In this document: positions 54,341 to 62,867 of the stretch, piece by piece
Layout of the letters: each line of letters starts with the position of its first letter
Position numbering within the stretch: the first letter of the stretch is position 1
Source of the DNA: Planctomycetota bacterium
GTDB taxonomy: Bacteria > Planctomycetota > UBA1135 > UBA2386
DNA length: 64,000 bases
Direction: 5' to 3'
Assembly: GCA_016794035.1 (NCBI GenBank)
Contig: JAEUHS010000013.1
Location: 1 to 64,000, forward strand
Notes under the pieces: model-generated
What the model was told of the DNA's origin: nothing
Databases searched by the model: none
What the model saw: only the letters and a program-made list of their open reading frames with translations
Program-made: the position numbers and the translations under genes

Positions 54341-55696
54341 GTGATAACCGCGCGCGTGCGACCCCCGCGCATCTGGATGCTGCCGCTGCTGCTGGCCGTC
54401 ATGGTCGTCGGCAGCTGGTGGTTCAGCTACCGGGCCCGCAACGACGACCGCGAACTGCCGGTCTACGTGACCGGCGGCGAACGTCTGGCCGCCGGCGCCG
54501 AGATCTACCGACGCGGTGCGGACGCCAAGCCGTTCACCTACCCGCCGTTCGCGGCGGTGCCGTTCGTGCCGTTCGCGAAGCTGCCGGCGACCTGGCAGGC
54601 GCCGGCGTGGTTCTGCGTCAACTTCACGATCCTGCTGCTGATCGTGCGCTGGCTGCACGCGTTCGGCCGCCGCCAGGTGGCGGGCGCCAGCCCGCCGCGG
54701 CTGGTGTGGTTCTGGACGCTGACGCTGGTGCTCGGCGTGCACCACGTGTTCTCGGTGTTCACCAACCAGAGCCACGACCTGCTGATCCTCGGCGCCATCG
54801 TGCTGGTCGCCGCCGCCTGGTGCCGGGGCCGGGCGACGGCCGGCGTCTGGGCGGCGCTCGGCGCCGCGATGAAGGCGACGCCGCTGCTGTTCCTCGTCCT
54901 GTTCGCGCTGCGGACCCGATGGCTGGCGGCGGCGCTGTTGCTGCTGGCGACGGTGTCACTGACCCTGCTGCCGGACTGGTGGTTCCCGCGCGCCGACGGC
55001 CGGTGGTGGGTCGAGGCGTGGTACGACGTGAACCTGAGGGTGCTGCAGGTCGGCGGCACGGCGAGCGCCGACGGCGCCTGGAACGCGCACAGCTGGCTGA
55101 ACCAGAGCCTGTCCGGCACGCTGACGCGACTGCTCACGGCGGCGAAGATCCCGGGCGCGTTCGTCGACGAACACGCGGCGCTGCTGCACCTGTCCGACGG
55201 TGCCTGCAAGGTGGTGACGATGCTGGCGCAGTCGGCCGTGCTGGCGGCGATCGCGCTCGGGTTGCGCCGTGCCGCCCGCGTGGTTCGCACCGCTGCCGAT
55301 CCGCCGGCGATGCAGCGCACCGTCGGTCTCGGCGAAGTCGCGTTGATCGCGTGCGGCATGGTGCTGCTGTCCCCGCAGAGCAGCAAGTCGCACTTCAGCG
55401 TCTGGCTGCTGCCGGCGGCGTTCCTCGCCGACCGTCTGCTGCGCGGCCGCCGCGACGTCTGGCTGTGGGTGCTGGTGGTCGGTGTGCTGCTGCTCGGTCC
55501 GCTGGCCGGCAAGGACCTGGTCGGCCGTTCCGTCGCGAACCAGCTGAACGCCTGGGGCAACGTGACCTGGTGCACCGTGCTGCTGCTGGCGGCGACCGCG
55601 CGTGGCATCTGGACCGCCGATCGGGACCGGGCGCCGGCGGCGCCTCAGGTGGCGCCGGGGACCACGCGCAGCAGCACGAAGACGAGTCCGGCGTAG
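54341..55696 (+). CDS. GT87/DUF2029-family polyprenol-dependent glycosyltransferase
   Basis: About 451 residues with roughly eleven membrane helices. Family features are an early luminal segment with TGGERLAAGAEIYRRG, AFTYPPF-like KPFTYPPFAAVPFVPF, and FTNQSHDLLILGAIVL. GT87 enzymes, such as the PimE mannosyltransferase, use polyprenyl-phosphate sugars outside the membrane. The start is uncertain among TTG 54332, GTG 54341 and GTG 54356. Its 3' end overlaps the convergent UbiA-type gene by 52 bases. Confidence 0.82.
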   Translation: MITARVRPPRIWMLPLLLAVMVVGSWWFSYRARNDDRELPVYVTGGERLAAGAEIYRRGADAKPFTYPPFAAVPFVPFAKLPATWQAPAWFCVNFTILLLIVRWLHAFGRRQVAGASPPRLVWFWTLTLVLGVHHVFSVFTNQSHDLLILGAIVLVAAAWCRGRATAGVWAALGAAMKATPLLFLVLFALRTRWLAAALLLLATVSLTLLPDWWFPRADGRWWVEAWYDVNLRVLQVGGTASADGAWNAHSWLNQSLSGTLTRLLTAAKIPGAFVDEHAALLHLSDGACKVVTMLAQSAVLAAIALGLRRAARVVRTAADPPAMQRTVGLGEVALIACGMVLLSPQSSKSHFSVWLLPAAFLADRLLRGRRDVWLWVLVVGVLLLGPLAGKDLVGRSVANQLNAWGNVTWCTVLLLAATARGIWTADRDRAPAAPQVAPGTTRSSTKTSPA

Positions 55697-56550
55697 CCGA
55701 GGCCCGAGACGACCAGCGGCAGGTCGCGGAACAGCAGCAACGCCGGGTCGCCGCCTTCCTTGCGGCGGTAGACCAGGAACAGGTAGCGGAACACGCCGTA
55801 GGTGACGATCGGCACCGTGAACATCAGCCGGTCGGAGCCGTGCGTCGCGATCGTCTCGGGGCTGACCGTGTAGAGCGAGTAGCTGAGGATGCTCAGCGCC
55901 GCCAGCGGTCCGATCATCATGCTGAGGAACGTCGGCGTGTAGTCCGCCATCGTCTTGCGCGTCTGGCCGCTCGCCTCCGCCTGGCGGCTCAGCTCCTCGT
56001 AGCGCTTGCAGAAGGCGAGGAACAACGAGAAGAAGAACGTGCACAACAGCAGCCAGTGTGACGCGTGCACGTCGATCGCGGCCGCGCCGGCCTGCACGCG
56101 CAGCTGGAAGCCCAGCGCGATGCACATGCAGTCGATCACGACCAGGCGCTTGAGCCAGAACGAGTAGGCGAGGTTCAGTACGAGATAGGAGGCGGGCCAC
56201 AGCACGAACGGCACCCCGGCCGCGGTCGCCGGCAGCAGCATGCCGAAGCCGAACGCGCCGCAGAGCATGCCGAGCAGTTGCAGGCGGGCGACGCCGACCG
56301 GCAGCCGCCCGGAGGCGATCGCACGATGGCGCTTCTTGGGGTGCCGCGCGTCCTCGTCGCGATCGACGATGTCGTTCAGCAGGTAGATCGACGAGGCCGC
56401 ACAGCAGAAGGAGGTGAACGCGAGCGCGACCATCAGCCACGACGCGGCCTCGTAGACGAGCCCCTGCGGCGTGAACAGCAGTGGCGCCACCACCAGCAGG
56501 TTCTTGACCCACTGGTGCGGACGCAGGGCTTGTACGAACGGCGGCATCAT
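55645..56550 (-). CDS. UbiA-family decaprenyl-phosphate phosphoribosyltransferase-like enzyme
   Basis: A 301-residue membrane enzyme with about eight helices. The metal-phosphate motifs are NDIVDRDEDARHPKKR (about residue 57 on) and a second acidic region after ADYTPTFLSMM; LRPHQWVKNLLV opens the protein. This matches 5-phosphoribosyl-1-PP:polyprenyl-P transferases (DPPR synthase) rather than quinone prenyltransferases. It would start synthesis of polyprenyl-phospho-ribose/arabinose for envelope glycans. Two ATGs are adjacent at the start. Confidence 0.88.
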   Translation of the reverse strand: MMPPFVQALRPHQWVKNLLVVAPLLFTPQGLVYEAASWLMVALAFTSFCCAASSIYLLNDIVDRDEDARHPKKRHRAIASGRLPVGVARLQLLGMLCGAFGFGMLLPATAAGVPFVLWPASYLVLNLAYSFWLKRLVVIDCMCIALGFQLRVQAGAAAIDVHASHWLLLCTFFFSLFLAFCKRYEELSRQAEASGQTRKTMADYTPTFLSMMIGPLAALSILSYSLYTVSPETIATHGSDRLMFTVPIVTYGVFRYLFLVYRRKEGGDPALLLFRDLPLVVSGLGYAGLVFVLLRVVPGAT

Positions 56551-56640
56551 CGGCGCGACATCATTGACCGGCTGGCAGCGGAGGCAAGCGCGGCACGAAC
56601 GTTCCGCTGTCGCGTGTCCGCCGCTACTCTCCGCCCGCAC

Positions 56641-58749
56641 ATGACGACGGTTCGCACTCGAGGCTTGGATGGCATCTTCCGACCGCGTTCGGTCGCCGTG
56701 GTCGGGGCGAGTCGCCGCGAAGGCTCCATCGGCAGACAGGTGGTGGCGAACTTGATCGCCGGCGGCTTCCAGGGACCGGTCTATCCGGTGAACACCCGCG
56801 CCGAGGTCGTGCTGTCGGTGCCGGCGTTTTCGCAGGTGAGCAGGATCCCCGGCCCGGTCGACCTCGCGGTGCTGGTGGTGCCCCCGGACGCCGTGCTCAA
56901 GGTCGCCGAGCAGTGCGGCAAGAAGGGTGTCAAGGGGCTGGTCGTCATCACGGCCGGGTTCCGCGAGATCGGCGGCGTCGGCATCCAGCGCGAGGAGAAG
57001 TTGCGTCGGATCGCCGAGCGCCACGGCATGCGGGTGATCGGGCCCAACTGCATGGGCATCGTCAACACCGAGCCCGAGTTCGCCTGCAACGCGAGCTTCT
57101 CGGCGACACCGCCGCCGGTCGGCAGCGTGGCGATGGTGTCGCAGTCCGGCGCGCTCGGCGAAGCGATCCTGGCCGACGCCGCGCAGGCGGGCATCGGCGT
57201 GGCGATGTTCGCGTCGGTCGGCAACCGTGTCGACGTCACCGCCGCCGACCTCGTCGCGTACTGGGGAGACGACGACAAGGTCAAGGTGATCCTGCTCTAC
57301 CTCGAGACCGTCGGCGAGCCGCAGGAGTTCCTGCAGGTCGTGCGCGCGGTGGCGCGCAAGAAGCCGGTGATCGCCGTCAAGTCCGGGCGCAGCGACGCCG
57401 GGGCCCAGGCCGCCAGTTCGCACACCGGCTCGATCGCCGGTGCCGACGTCGCCGCCGACACGCTGCTGCAGCAGTGCGGCGTGCTGCGGGTCGACAACTT
57501 CCGCGACATGTTCTCGCTGGCGCAGGCCCTGCTGAACCAGCCGCCGCCGCGCGGGCGGCGCATGGCGGTCGTCACCAACGCCGGTGGCCCCGGCATCCTC
57601 GCCACCGACGCGCTCGTCGCGCTCGGCATGCAGATGGCGGCGATCGCACCGGCGACGGCCAGGGCGCTGCGCAAGGTGTTGCCGCCCGAGGCCAGCGTGC
57701 ACAACCCGATCGACCTGATCGCGTCCGCCGACGCCGCGCGCTATCGCGCCGCGCTGCGCATCGTCACCAGGGATCCGGAGGTCGATGGGCTGGTGGTGCT
57801 GTTCGTGTCGCCGATCATGATCGACGCGGCGGCGGTCGCGCAGGCGATCGTCGACGAGACGCGCGAGCTGCAGAAGCCCGTGCTCGCGTGCGTGATGGGT
57901 CGCCAGCGCGGTGACGAGGCCCATGCGATCCTGCAGCGCGCCGGCATCCCGGTGTTCCGCTATCCCGAGGACGCCGCGGTGACGCTGCGGTTGATGGCGC
58001 GCCGATGGCGCTGGCTGCAGCGGCGGCCGGCGAAGACACCGAAATTCCGCGTCGACAAGGCCGCGGCCGCGCGCCTCTTTCGCACCCATCGTGGCCGTGG
58101 GTGGCTGCCCGGTGCCGCCGCCGAAGCGGTGCTGCAGGCCTATGGCGTGCCGTTCGCGCCCAGCCGTCGTGTGCAAGAGCCCGGGGACGCGGTCGCCGCC
58201 GCGCACAAGGTGGGCTTCCCGGTCGTGCTCAAGGCCGAGGCCGCGGACCTCCTGCACAAGAGCGAACACCGCGCGGTGCGCACCGGGCTGCGGTCCGGGG
58301 ACGAGGTGTTCGCCGCCGCGCAGGAACTGCTGACGCGCCTGAAGCCGCGGTTCGGCGATGTGTCCCTGCAGGTGCAGCGACACGCCGACGGGCACCGCGA
58401 GGTGCTGCTCGGCATGACGCGCGACGTGCGCTACGGACCGCTCTACGCCGCTGGTCTCGGCGGCGTGCAGGTGGAACTGTTGCGCGACGTGGTCGTGCGC
58501 ATCGGTCCGCTCGACGGCCAGGACCCGCACGAGATGTTCGCCGGCCTCAAGGGTGCGGCGCTGCTCGGCGCGTTCCGCGGCAGCCCGCCGGCCGACCTCG
58601 ACGTCGGCGTCGAGGTGTTGCTGCGCATCCAGCAGCTCGTGCAGGACTTCCCGCAGATCCAGGAGGTCGAGGTGAATCCGTTCATCCTCGCCGGCAAGGA
58701 CCGCCGCAGCGTCGCCGTCGATGCGCGGTTGCGGGTGGAGACAAGATGA
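56641..58749 (+). CDS. ADP(NDP)-forming acyl-CoA/acetate-CoA ligase, single chain
   Basis: A 702-residue protein with all domains in one chain. It has a CoA-binding fold (FRPRSVAVVGASRREGSIG), two succinyl-CoA-ligase-like domains (MVSQSGALGEAIL and AASSHTGSIAG with the phospho-His), and a C-terminal ATP-grasp domain (AYGVPFAPSR, PVVLKAEAADLLHKSE, VEVNPFILAG). It interconverts acyl-CoA and acid with ADP/ATP. A shorter relative with similar layout is the protein acetyltransferase Pat, but no GNAT domain is present. It overlaps the GT2 start (ATGA). Confidence 0.9.
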   Translation: MTTVRTRGLDGIFRPRSVAVVGASRREGSIGRQVVANLIAGGFQGPVYPVNTRAEVVLSVPAFSQVSRIPGPVDLAVLVVPPDAVLKVAEQCGKKGVKGLVVITAGFREIGGVGIQREEKLRRIAERHGMRVIGPNCMGIVNTEPEFACNASFSATPPPVGSVAMVSQSGALGEAILADAAQAGIGVAMFASVGNRVDVTAADLVAYWGDDDKVKVILLYLETVGEPQEFLQVVRAVARKKPVIAVKSGRSDAGAQAASSHTGSIAGADVAADTLLQQCGVLRVDNFRDMFSLAQALLNQPPPRGRRMAVVTNAGGPGILATDALVALGMQMAAIAPATARALRKVLPPEASVHNPIDLIASADAARYRAALRIVTRDPEVDGLVVLFVSPIMIDAAAVAQAIVDETRELQKPVLACVMGRQRGDEAHAILQRAGIPVFRYPEDAAVTLRLMARRWRWLQRRPAKTPKFRVDKAAAARLFRTHRGRGWLPGAAAEAVLQAYGVPFAPSRRVQEPGDAVAAAHKVGFPVVLKAEAADLLHKSEHRAVRTGLRSGDEVFAAAQELLTRLKPRFGDVSLQVQRHADGHREVLLGMTRDVRYGPLYAAGLGGVQVELLRDVVVRIGPLDGQDPHEMFAGLKGAALLGAFRGSPPADLDVGVEVLLRIQQLVQDFPQIQEVEVNPFILAGKDRRSVAVDARLRVETR

Positions 58750-59483
58750 ACGCGAACGAAACCAGGCTGCGCTTCTCGCTCGTCGTCCCGATCTACAACG
58801 AGGAGGAGAACGTCGCGACGCTGCTCGCCGAGGTCGGCGAGGTGCTGGGGCCGCACGGGCCGTTCGAGGTCGTCGCGGTCGACGACGGCAGCAAGGACCG
58901 AAGCCTCGAGCGCATGCGCAGCTGGAAGCACGAGAAGAACGCCACCTGGCTGCGCATCGTCGCGCTCGAACGCAACGCCGGCCAGAGTGCCGCGGTGATG
59001 GCCGGCGCGGAGCAGGCGCGGGCGGAGGTCGTCGCGACGATCGACGGCGACATGCAGAACGACCCGCGCGACATCCCGGCGATGCTGGCACGCGTCGAAG
59101 CCGGGGAATGTGACGCCGTGGTCGGCGTGCGGCGCAAGCGCCAGGACACGTGGACGCGGCGGGTGTCGTCACGCATCGGCAACGCGGTGCGCAACTGGCT
59201 GACCGGCGACCGCGTCACCGACGCCGCCTGCGGCATCAAGGTGATCCGCCGGCGCTACTTCGTGCGCGCGCCGCAGTTCGTCGGCATGCACCGATTCATG
59301 GCGACGCTCGTGCGCTATCTCGGCGGCAGGGTCGTCGAGGTCGACGTGAACCACCGGCCGCGTGCCGCCGGCACCGCCAAGTACGGCATCGGCAACCGCA
59401 TCTGGCGTGGCCTGCGTGACTGCATGGCCATGCGCTGGTTGCGCACGCGCGTGCTGACCCACCAGGTGAAGGAGGAGTTCTGA
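58746..59483 (+). CDS. family 2 glycosyltransferase (polyprenyl-phosphate sugar transferase type)
   Basis: A 245-residue GT2 enzyme: SLVVPIYNEEENVATLL, VVAVDDGSKDRSLERM and the DXD-like TIDGDMQNDP. GNAVRNWLTGDRVTDAACG and RPRAAGTAKYGIGNRI are typical of dolichol/undecaprenyl-phosphate glycosyltransferases (DPM1-like, ArnC-like). It has few or no membrane helices at the end. It would load sugar onto the lipid carrier used by the nearby GT-C enzymes. Start and stop overlap neighbours. Confidence 0.9.
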   Translation: MNANETRLRFSLVVPIYNEEENVATLLAEVGEVLGPHGPFEVVAVDDGSKDRSLERMRSWKHEKNATWLRIVALERNAGQSAAVMAGAEQARAEVVATIDGDMQNDPRDIPAMLARVEAGECDAVVGVRRKRQDTWTRRVSSRIGNAVRNWLTGDRVTDAACGIKVIRRRYFVRAPQFVGMHRFMATLVRYLGGRVVEVDVNHRPRAAGTAKYGIGNRIWRGLRDCMAMRWLRTRVLTHQVKEEF

Positions 59484-59812
59484 TGTTGGCGACCGTGATC
59501 GAGGGTGTCGAGCAGAGCACGCCGTGGGGTTGGTTGCTGGTCGGGTACGGCGGACAACTCGTCTTCGGCAGCCGGTTCTACGTGCAGTGGGTCGCCAGCG
59601 AGAAGCAGCGGCGCAGCGTCATGCCGGTGATCTTCTGGTGGCTGAGCCTGCTCGGCGCGCTGATGACGCTGACCTACGCGATCTACCGCATGGATGGGCC
59701 GTTCATCATGGCCAACCTCGGCGGCCCGCCGATCTATGCCCGCAATCTGTGGTTGATCCGCAAGGCGAGGCATGCGCTGCCGCCGCCACCCCCGGCGCCG
59801 CCTGCGGTCTGA
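59483..59812 (+). CDS. LABN (lipid A biosynthesis N-terminal)-domain membrane protein
   Basis: A 109-residue protein with three helices and the LABN pattern (FGSRFYVQWVASEKQRRSVMPVIFWW, GGPPIYARNLWLI). The domain is found at the N-terminus of some lipid A enzymes and next to GT2/ArnT genes. It likely forms a complex with or supports the flanking glycosyltransferases. TGATG couples it to the GT2 gene. Confidence 0.85.
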   Translation: MLATVIEGVEQSTPWGWLLVGYGGQLVFGSRFYVQWVASEKQRRSVMPVIFWWLSLLGALMTLTYAIYRMDGPFIMANLGGPPIYARNLWLIRKARHALPPPPPAPPAV

Positions 59813-59853
59813 TCGGGCTTTCCATCGCGGGAACGGGGGCTAACCTTCCGGCC

Positions 59854-61374
59854 GTGCTGCCGCGAGGACTGCTGCTGTTGTGCATCACCATCGTCGGCGC
59901 GCTGCCGGCATGGTTCCGGCCGGGGTGGCAGGGCACGGAGGGACGTCGCGTGCAGATCGCGATGGAGATGCTGCGCAGCGGCGAGTGGATGGTGCCGACG
60001 CTCGGTGGCGAGCCGACCTGGGCCAAGCCGCCGCTGCACTACTGGATGCTGGGCACGATGGTCGAGTGGTTCGGCCTGCACCCTTGGGCGACGCGCGTGC
60101 CGGCGGTGCTGCTGACGTTCGCAGCGGCCTTCGTGGCCAGTGAACTGCTGCGGCCGTGGTTCGGTCGGGCAGCGGGCTGGACGGCGGCGCTCGGCGTCAC
60201 GCTGTCGCCGTTGGTGCTGATCGAGTTCCCGAGCGCCGAGATCGATCCCGCGTTCGCCTGCCTGACCGCGATGTCGCTGTGGACGCTGGCGACCGGTGTG
60301 GCCCGCGAACGACGCGGGCTGGTCGTGGTCTCGGGTCTGCTGGCCGGGCTCGCGCTGTTGCAGAAGGGGCCACCCTACTTCCTGTTCGCCATCGGCGCCT
60401 ACCTGGTCTGGTGGCGGCGGCGGGGCATGCGCGGCGCCGTCGCGCATTTCGTGCCGATGCTCGCGGTCGTCGCAGCCTACTTCGCGCCGCTGTGGCTGCT
60501 GTTCGTCGCGCCGAGCGAGATGCTGGCCGTCGCCGGCGAAGAGTCCGTCGGACGCATCGCCTTCTTCGAGTGGGGGCACGTCGTCGCCATCCCGGACTTC
60601 TGGCTGCGCGCGATCGCGGTGCAGGTGCCGTTCGTGTTCTGGTGCTTCTGGGAGTGGCGCGGCGCTCGTGACGCACGCATGGACGCGAGCGACCTCACCC
60701 TGCGCATGTGCAGCGGCGCGGCGGTCACGGCGGTCGTGCTGCTGACCTTCTTCCCCGGACGGCCGACGCGCTACCTGTTGCCCAACGTGCTGCTGTTCAC
60801 GTTCGCGGTGGCGCCGGCGGTCGCCCACTACGCGCGGCAACCCGGCGGCCTCGGCCCGACGGCGCGAAGATTGCTGTGGGTCACCAGCCTCGGTGGCGCC
60901 GCGGCCATGGTGGTGCTGCCGTTCGTCGAGTTCGAACGCACCGCGCCGATCGCGCTCGCCCTGTGCATCGCGTTCGCGTGGTTCTGGGTGCGCTCCCCGC
61001 GCCAGGTCGTCGCCTATTGCCTGCTCCTGCCGCTGGTCGGCGCTTGGACCGTCGGCCTGCAACGCTCCTGGTCGTGGCCGGACCATCGTCGGGCACAGGA
61101 GCCGGCGGGGCGGGTGCTGCGCCAGGTCCTCGACGAACTCGGCGCGACATCGAAACTGGAGACGTACGGCCACATCGAGGGGCCGCTGTTGCTGGGCGCC
61201 GGGCTGCTGCCGGCGGGCGACGAATCGCGACGATCCGAACCGAGCGCCGGCTGGATCATGGTCGAAACGCGCGATGGACGCGCGCAGCTGCCGGCGAGCT
61301 ACGTGGAGCGCCTTCGCCTGTGTCTGTCGACCAAGACGTTCGTGGTCGCCGAACGCACGCCGTCGCCACGGTGA
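59854..61374 (+). CDS. ArnT/PMT-type GT-C glycosyltransferase
   Basis: A 506-residue protein with about 11-12 membrane helices. The first periplasmic loop carries the GT-C signature WQGTEGRRVQIAMEMLRSGEW and TLGGEPTWAKPPLHYWMLG, with the acidic residue and Lys typical of ArnT/PMT. LALLQKGPPYFLFA follows. It would transfer a sugar from a polyprenyl phosphate to lipid A or a surface glycan. The start is a GTG at 59854. Its end overlaps the GT9 gene by 4 bases. Confidence 0.88.
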   Translation: MLPRGLLLLCITIVGALPAWFRPGWQGTEGRRVQIAMEMLRSGEWMVPTLGGEPTWAKPPLHYWMLGTMVEWFGLHPWATRVPAVLLTFAAAFVASELLRPWFGRAAGWTAALGVTLSPLVLIEFPSAEIDPAFACLTAMSLWTLATGVARERRGLVVVSGLLAGLALLQKGPPYFLFAIGAYLVWWRRRGMRGAVAHFVPMLAVVAAYFAPLWLLFVAPSEMLAVAGEESVGRIAFFEWGHVVAIPDFWLRAIAVQVPFVFWCFWEWRGARDARMDASDLTLRMCSGAAVTAVVLLTFFPGRPTRYLLPNVLLFTFAVAPAVAHYARQPGGLGPTARRLLWVTSLGGAAAMVVLPFVEFERTAPIALALCIAFAWFWVRSPRQVVAYCLLLPLVGAWTVGLQRSWSWPDHRRAQEPAGRVLRQVLDELGATSKLETYGHIEGPLLLGAGLLPAGDESRRSEPSAGWIMVETRDGRAQLPASYVERLRLCLSTKTFVVAERTPSPR

Positions 61375-62369
61375 ACTCGATCCTGTTCGTGCGGCTGTCG
61401 GCGATGGGCGACCTGGTGCAGAGCCTCGGCGCGGTCGGCGCGTTCGTCGTGGCGCGGCCGAACGCTCGCGTGACGATGGTCACGCAGGAGCCGTTGACGC
61501 CGTTGCTGCAAGGGTTCCCGGGGGTGCAACGCGTGGTCGCCTTCCGGCGCCATGGCGGTCTGCGCGCAGTGCGACAGGTCCGTGGTGCGTTGCGTGAGGA
61601 CCGCTACGACTTCGCGGTGGATCTGCAGGGGAACTGGAAGAGCGCGATGATCACGTGTCTCAGCGGCGCCCGCGTGCGGCTCGGCGCGCGCGGACCCGGC
61701 CGCCGTGAGCCCTGGAGCCGGCTGCTGCTCGATCGGGCCGTGCCGATCGTGGGTGTCCCGCACCCGGCTCGGGTGGCGCTGCAGCTGGTGCGCGCGATCG
61801 AGCCGGAGGCCGTGTTCCAGACGCCGCGCCTCACGGCCACCGGGGCCGAGATCGCGGCGGAGCGGCAGGCCATCGCGGCGACGGGTGTCGATCCGTCCCG
61901 GCCGTTCCAGGTGGTCGTCGTCACCGACCCGGGTGATCCGCGGGCACTGCGCCCCGGGGTCGTGGCGGCGGCGATGCGCGGCACCGACGTGCCGTCCCTG
62001 CAGTTGCGTGGGCCGGAGGAGGCGCACCTGCCGCGCGTTCCCGGCGGCGCCGAATTGCAGCATGGTCGCAACGAAGTGCGGCGCTTGATCGCGCTGGGGG
62101 CGGTGGTGGCCGCGGCGGGCGGCAGCGTGCTGGGGCCGGACCAGGGTGCGGTGCACGTGTTGGCGGCGGCCGGGGCGGCGTGCACCGTGATGTTCGGCGC
62201 GCAGGATCCCCGCCGGACCGCGCCGCCGGCGGCCCGCGCGGTGGTGCACCCGCAGCCGCCGTCCTGCAGCCCGTGCGGTCGCCGGCGTTGCACGCACCCC
62301 GACGGGCCCGTCTGCATGCAGTTCGATCCCGGCGCCGGGGTCGAAGTGGGAGCGGGCACTCTGCAGTGA
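61371..62369 (+). CDS. GT9-family heptosyltransferase-like protein
   Basis: A 332-residue GT-B enzyme: [20 protein letters not shown] at the start, [22 protein letters not shown], and a C-terminal donor region with [16 protein letters not shown] and [14 protein letters not shown]-terminal Cys cluster ([19 protein letters not shown]) is common in GT9 proteins. It would add a heptose or other sugar to lipid A core. It starts at a GTG overlapping the previous stop. Confidence 0.9.
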   Translation: MNSILFVRLSAMGDLVQSLGAVGAFVVARPNARVTMVTQEPLTPLLQGFPGVQRVVAFRRHGGLRAVRQVRGALREDRYDFAVDLQGNWKSAMITCLSGARVRLGARGPGRREPWSRLLLDRAVPIVGVPHPARVALQLVRAIEPEAVFQTPRLTATGAEIAAERQAIAATGVDPSRPFQVVVVTDPGDPRALRPGVVAAAMRGTDVPSLQLRGPEEAHLPRVPGGAELQHGRNEVRRLIALGAVVAAAGGSVLGPDQGAVHVLAAAGAACTVMFGAQDPRRTAPPAARAVVHPQPPSCSPCGRRRCTHPDGPVCMQFDPGAGVEVGAGTLQ

Positions 62370-62431
62370 CCCTCGCTGGCCGATTCCGGCGGTGCTTGCC
62401 CCGCGCCGGCCTTCGTGGTTCTGTGCCGCCG

Positions 62432-62800
62432 ATGCCGCCGCAGCAGCCCAAGCCTCGTGATGCCTCGGTCCTCGAGACGTTCCCCAACCCGAACCCGGGC
62501 CGCGCCTACGAGATCGAGTTCGAATGTCCCGAGTTCACCTGCGTCTGCCCGCGCACCGGCCAGCCGGACTTCGCGACGATCCGGATCCAGTACGTGCCGG
62601 CGGCGGCATGCGTCGAACTCAAGAGCCTCAAGCTCTACCTGTGGAGCTTCCGCGACGTCGGCGCCTTCCACGAGCGCGTGACCAACGAGATCTGTGACGA
62701 CCTCGTCGCACTGCTGGCGCCGCAGCGGCTGCTCGTGATCGGCGAGTTCCGCGTGCGCGGCGGCATCGCCACCCGCGTCGTCTGCCGCCACGAGACGTAG
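62432..62800 (+). CDS. queF: NADPH-dependent 7-cyano-7-deazaguanine reductase
   Basis: A 122-residue type I (short) QueF, the last enzyme of preQ1 synthesis for queuosine tRNA modification. The nucleophilic Cys is in [17 protein letters not shown]. The substrate-binding segment reads [14 protein letters not shown], where most QueF proteins have ESKS, so the first Ser is Leu. [15 protein letters not shown] carries the conserved His-Glu. No other que genes are nearby. Confidence 0.9.
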   Translation: MPPQQPKPRDASVLETFPNPNPGRAYEIEFECPEFTCVCPRTGQPDFATIRIQYVPAAACVELKSLKLYLWSFRDVGAFHERVTNEICDDLVALLAPQRLLVIGEFRVRGGIATRVVCRHET

Positions 62801-62867
62801 ACGGAGAATCGTCGGCCGGGGCGTTGCGTGGCTTGGCGGCGGCGCGGCCCTTGCCTACAACAGCGCC

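Noticed and set aside
55645..59172. An 1175-codon minus-strand frame
   Set aside because: Only its last 301 codons, the UbiA-type enzyme, are protein-like; the rest is antisense to the acyl-CoA ligase and GT2 genes.
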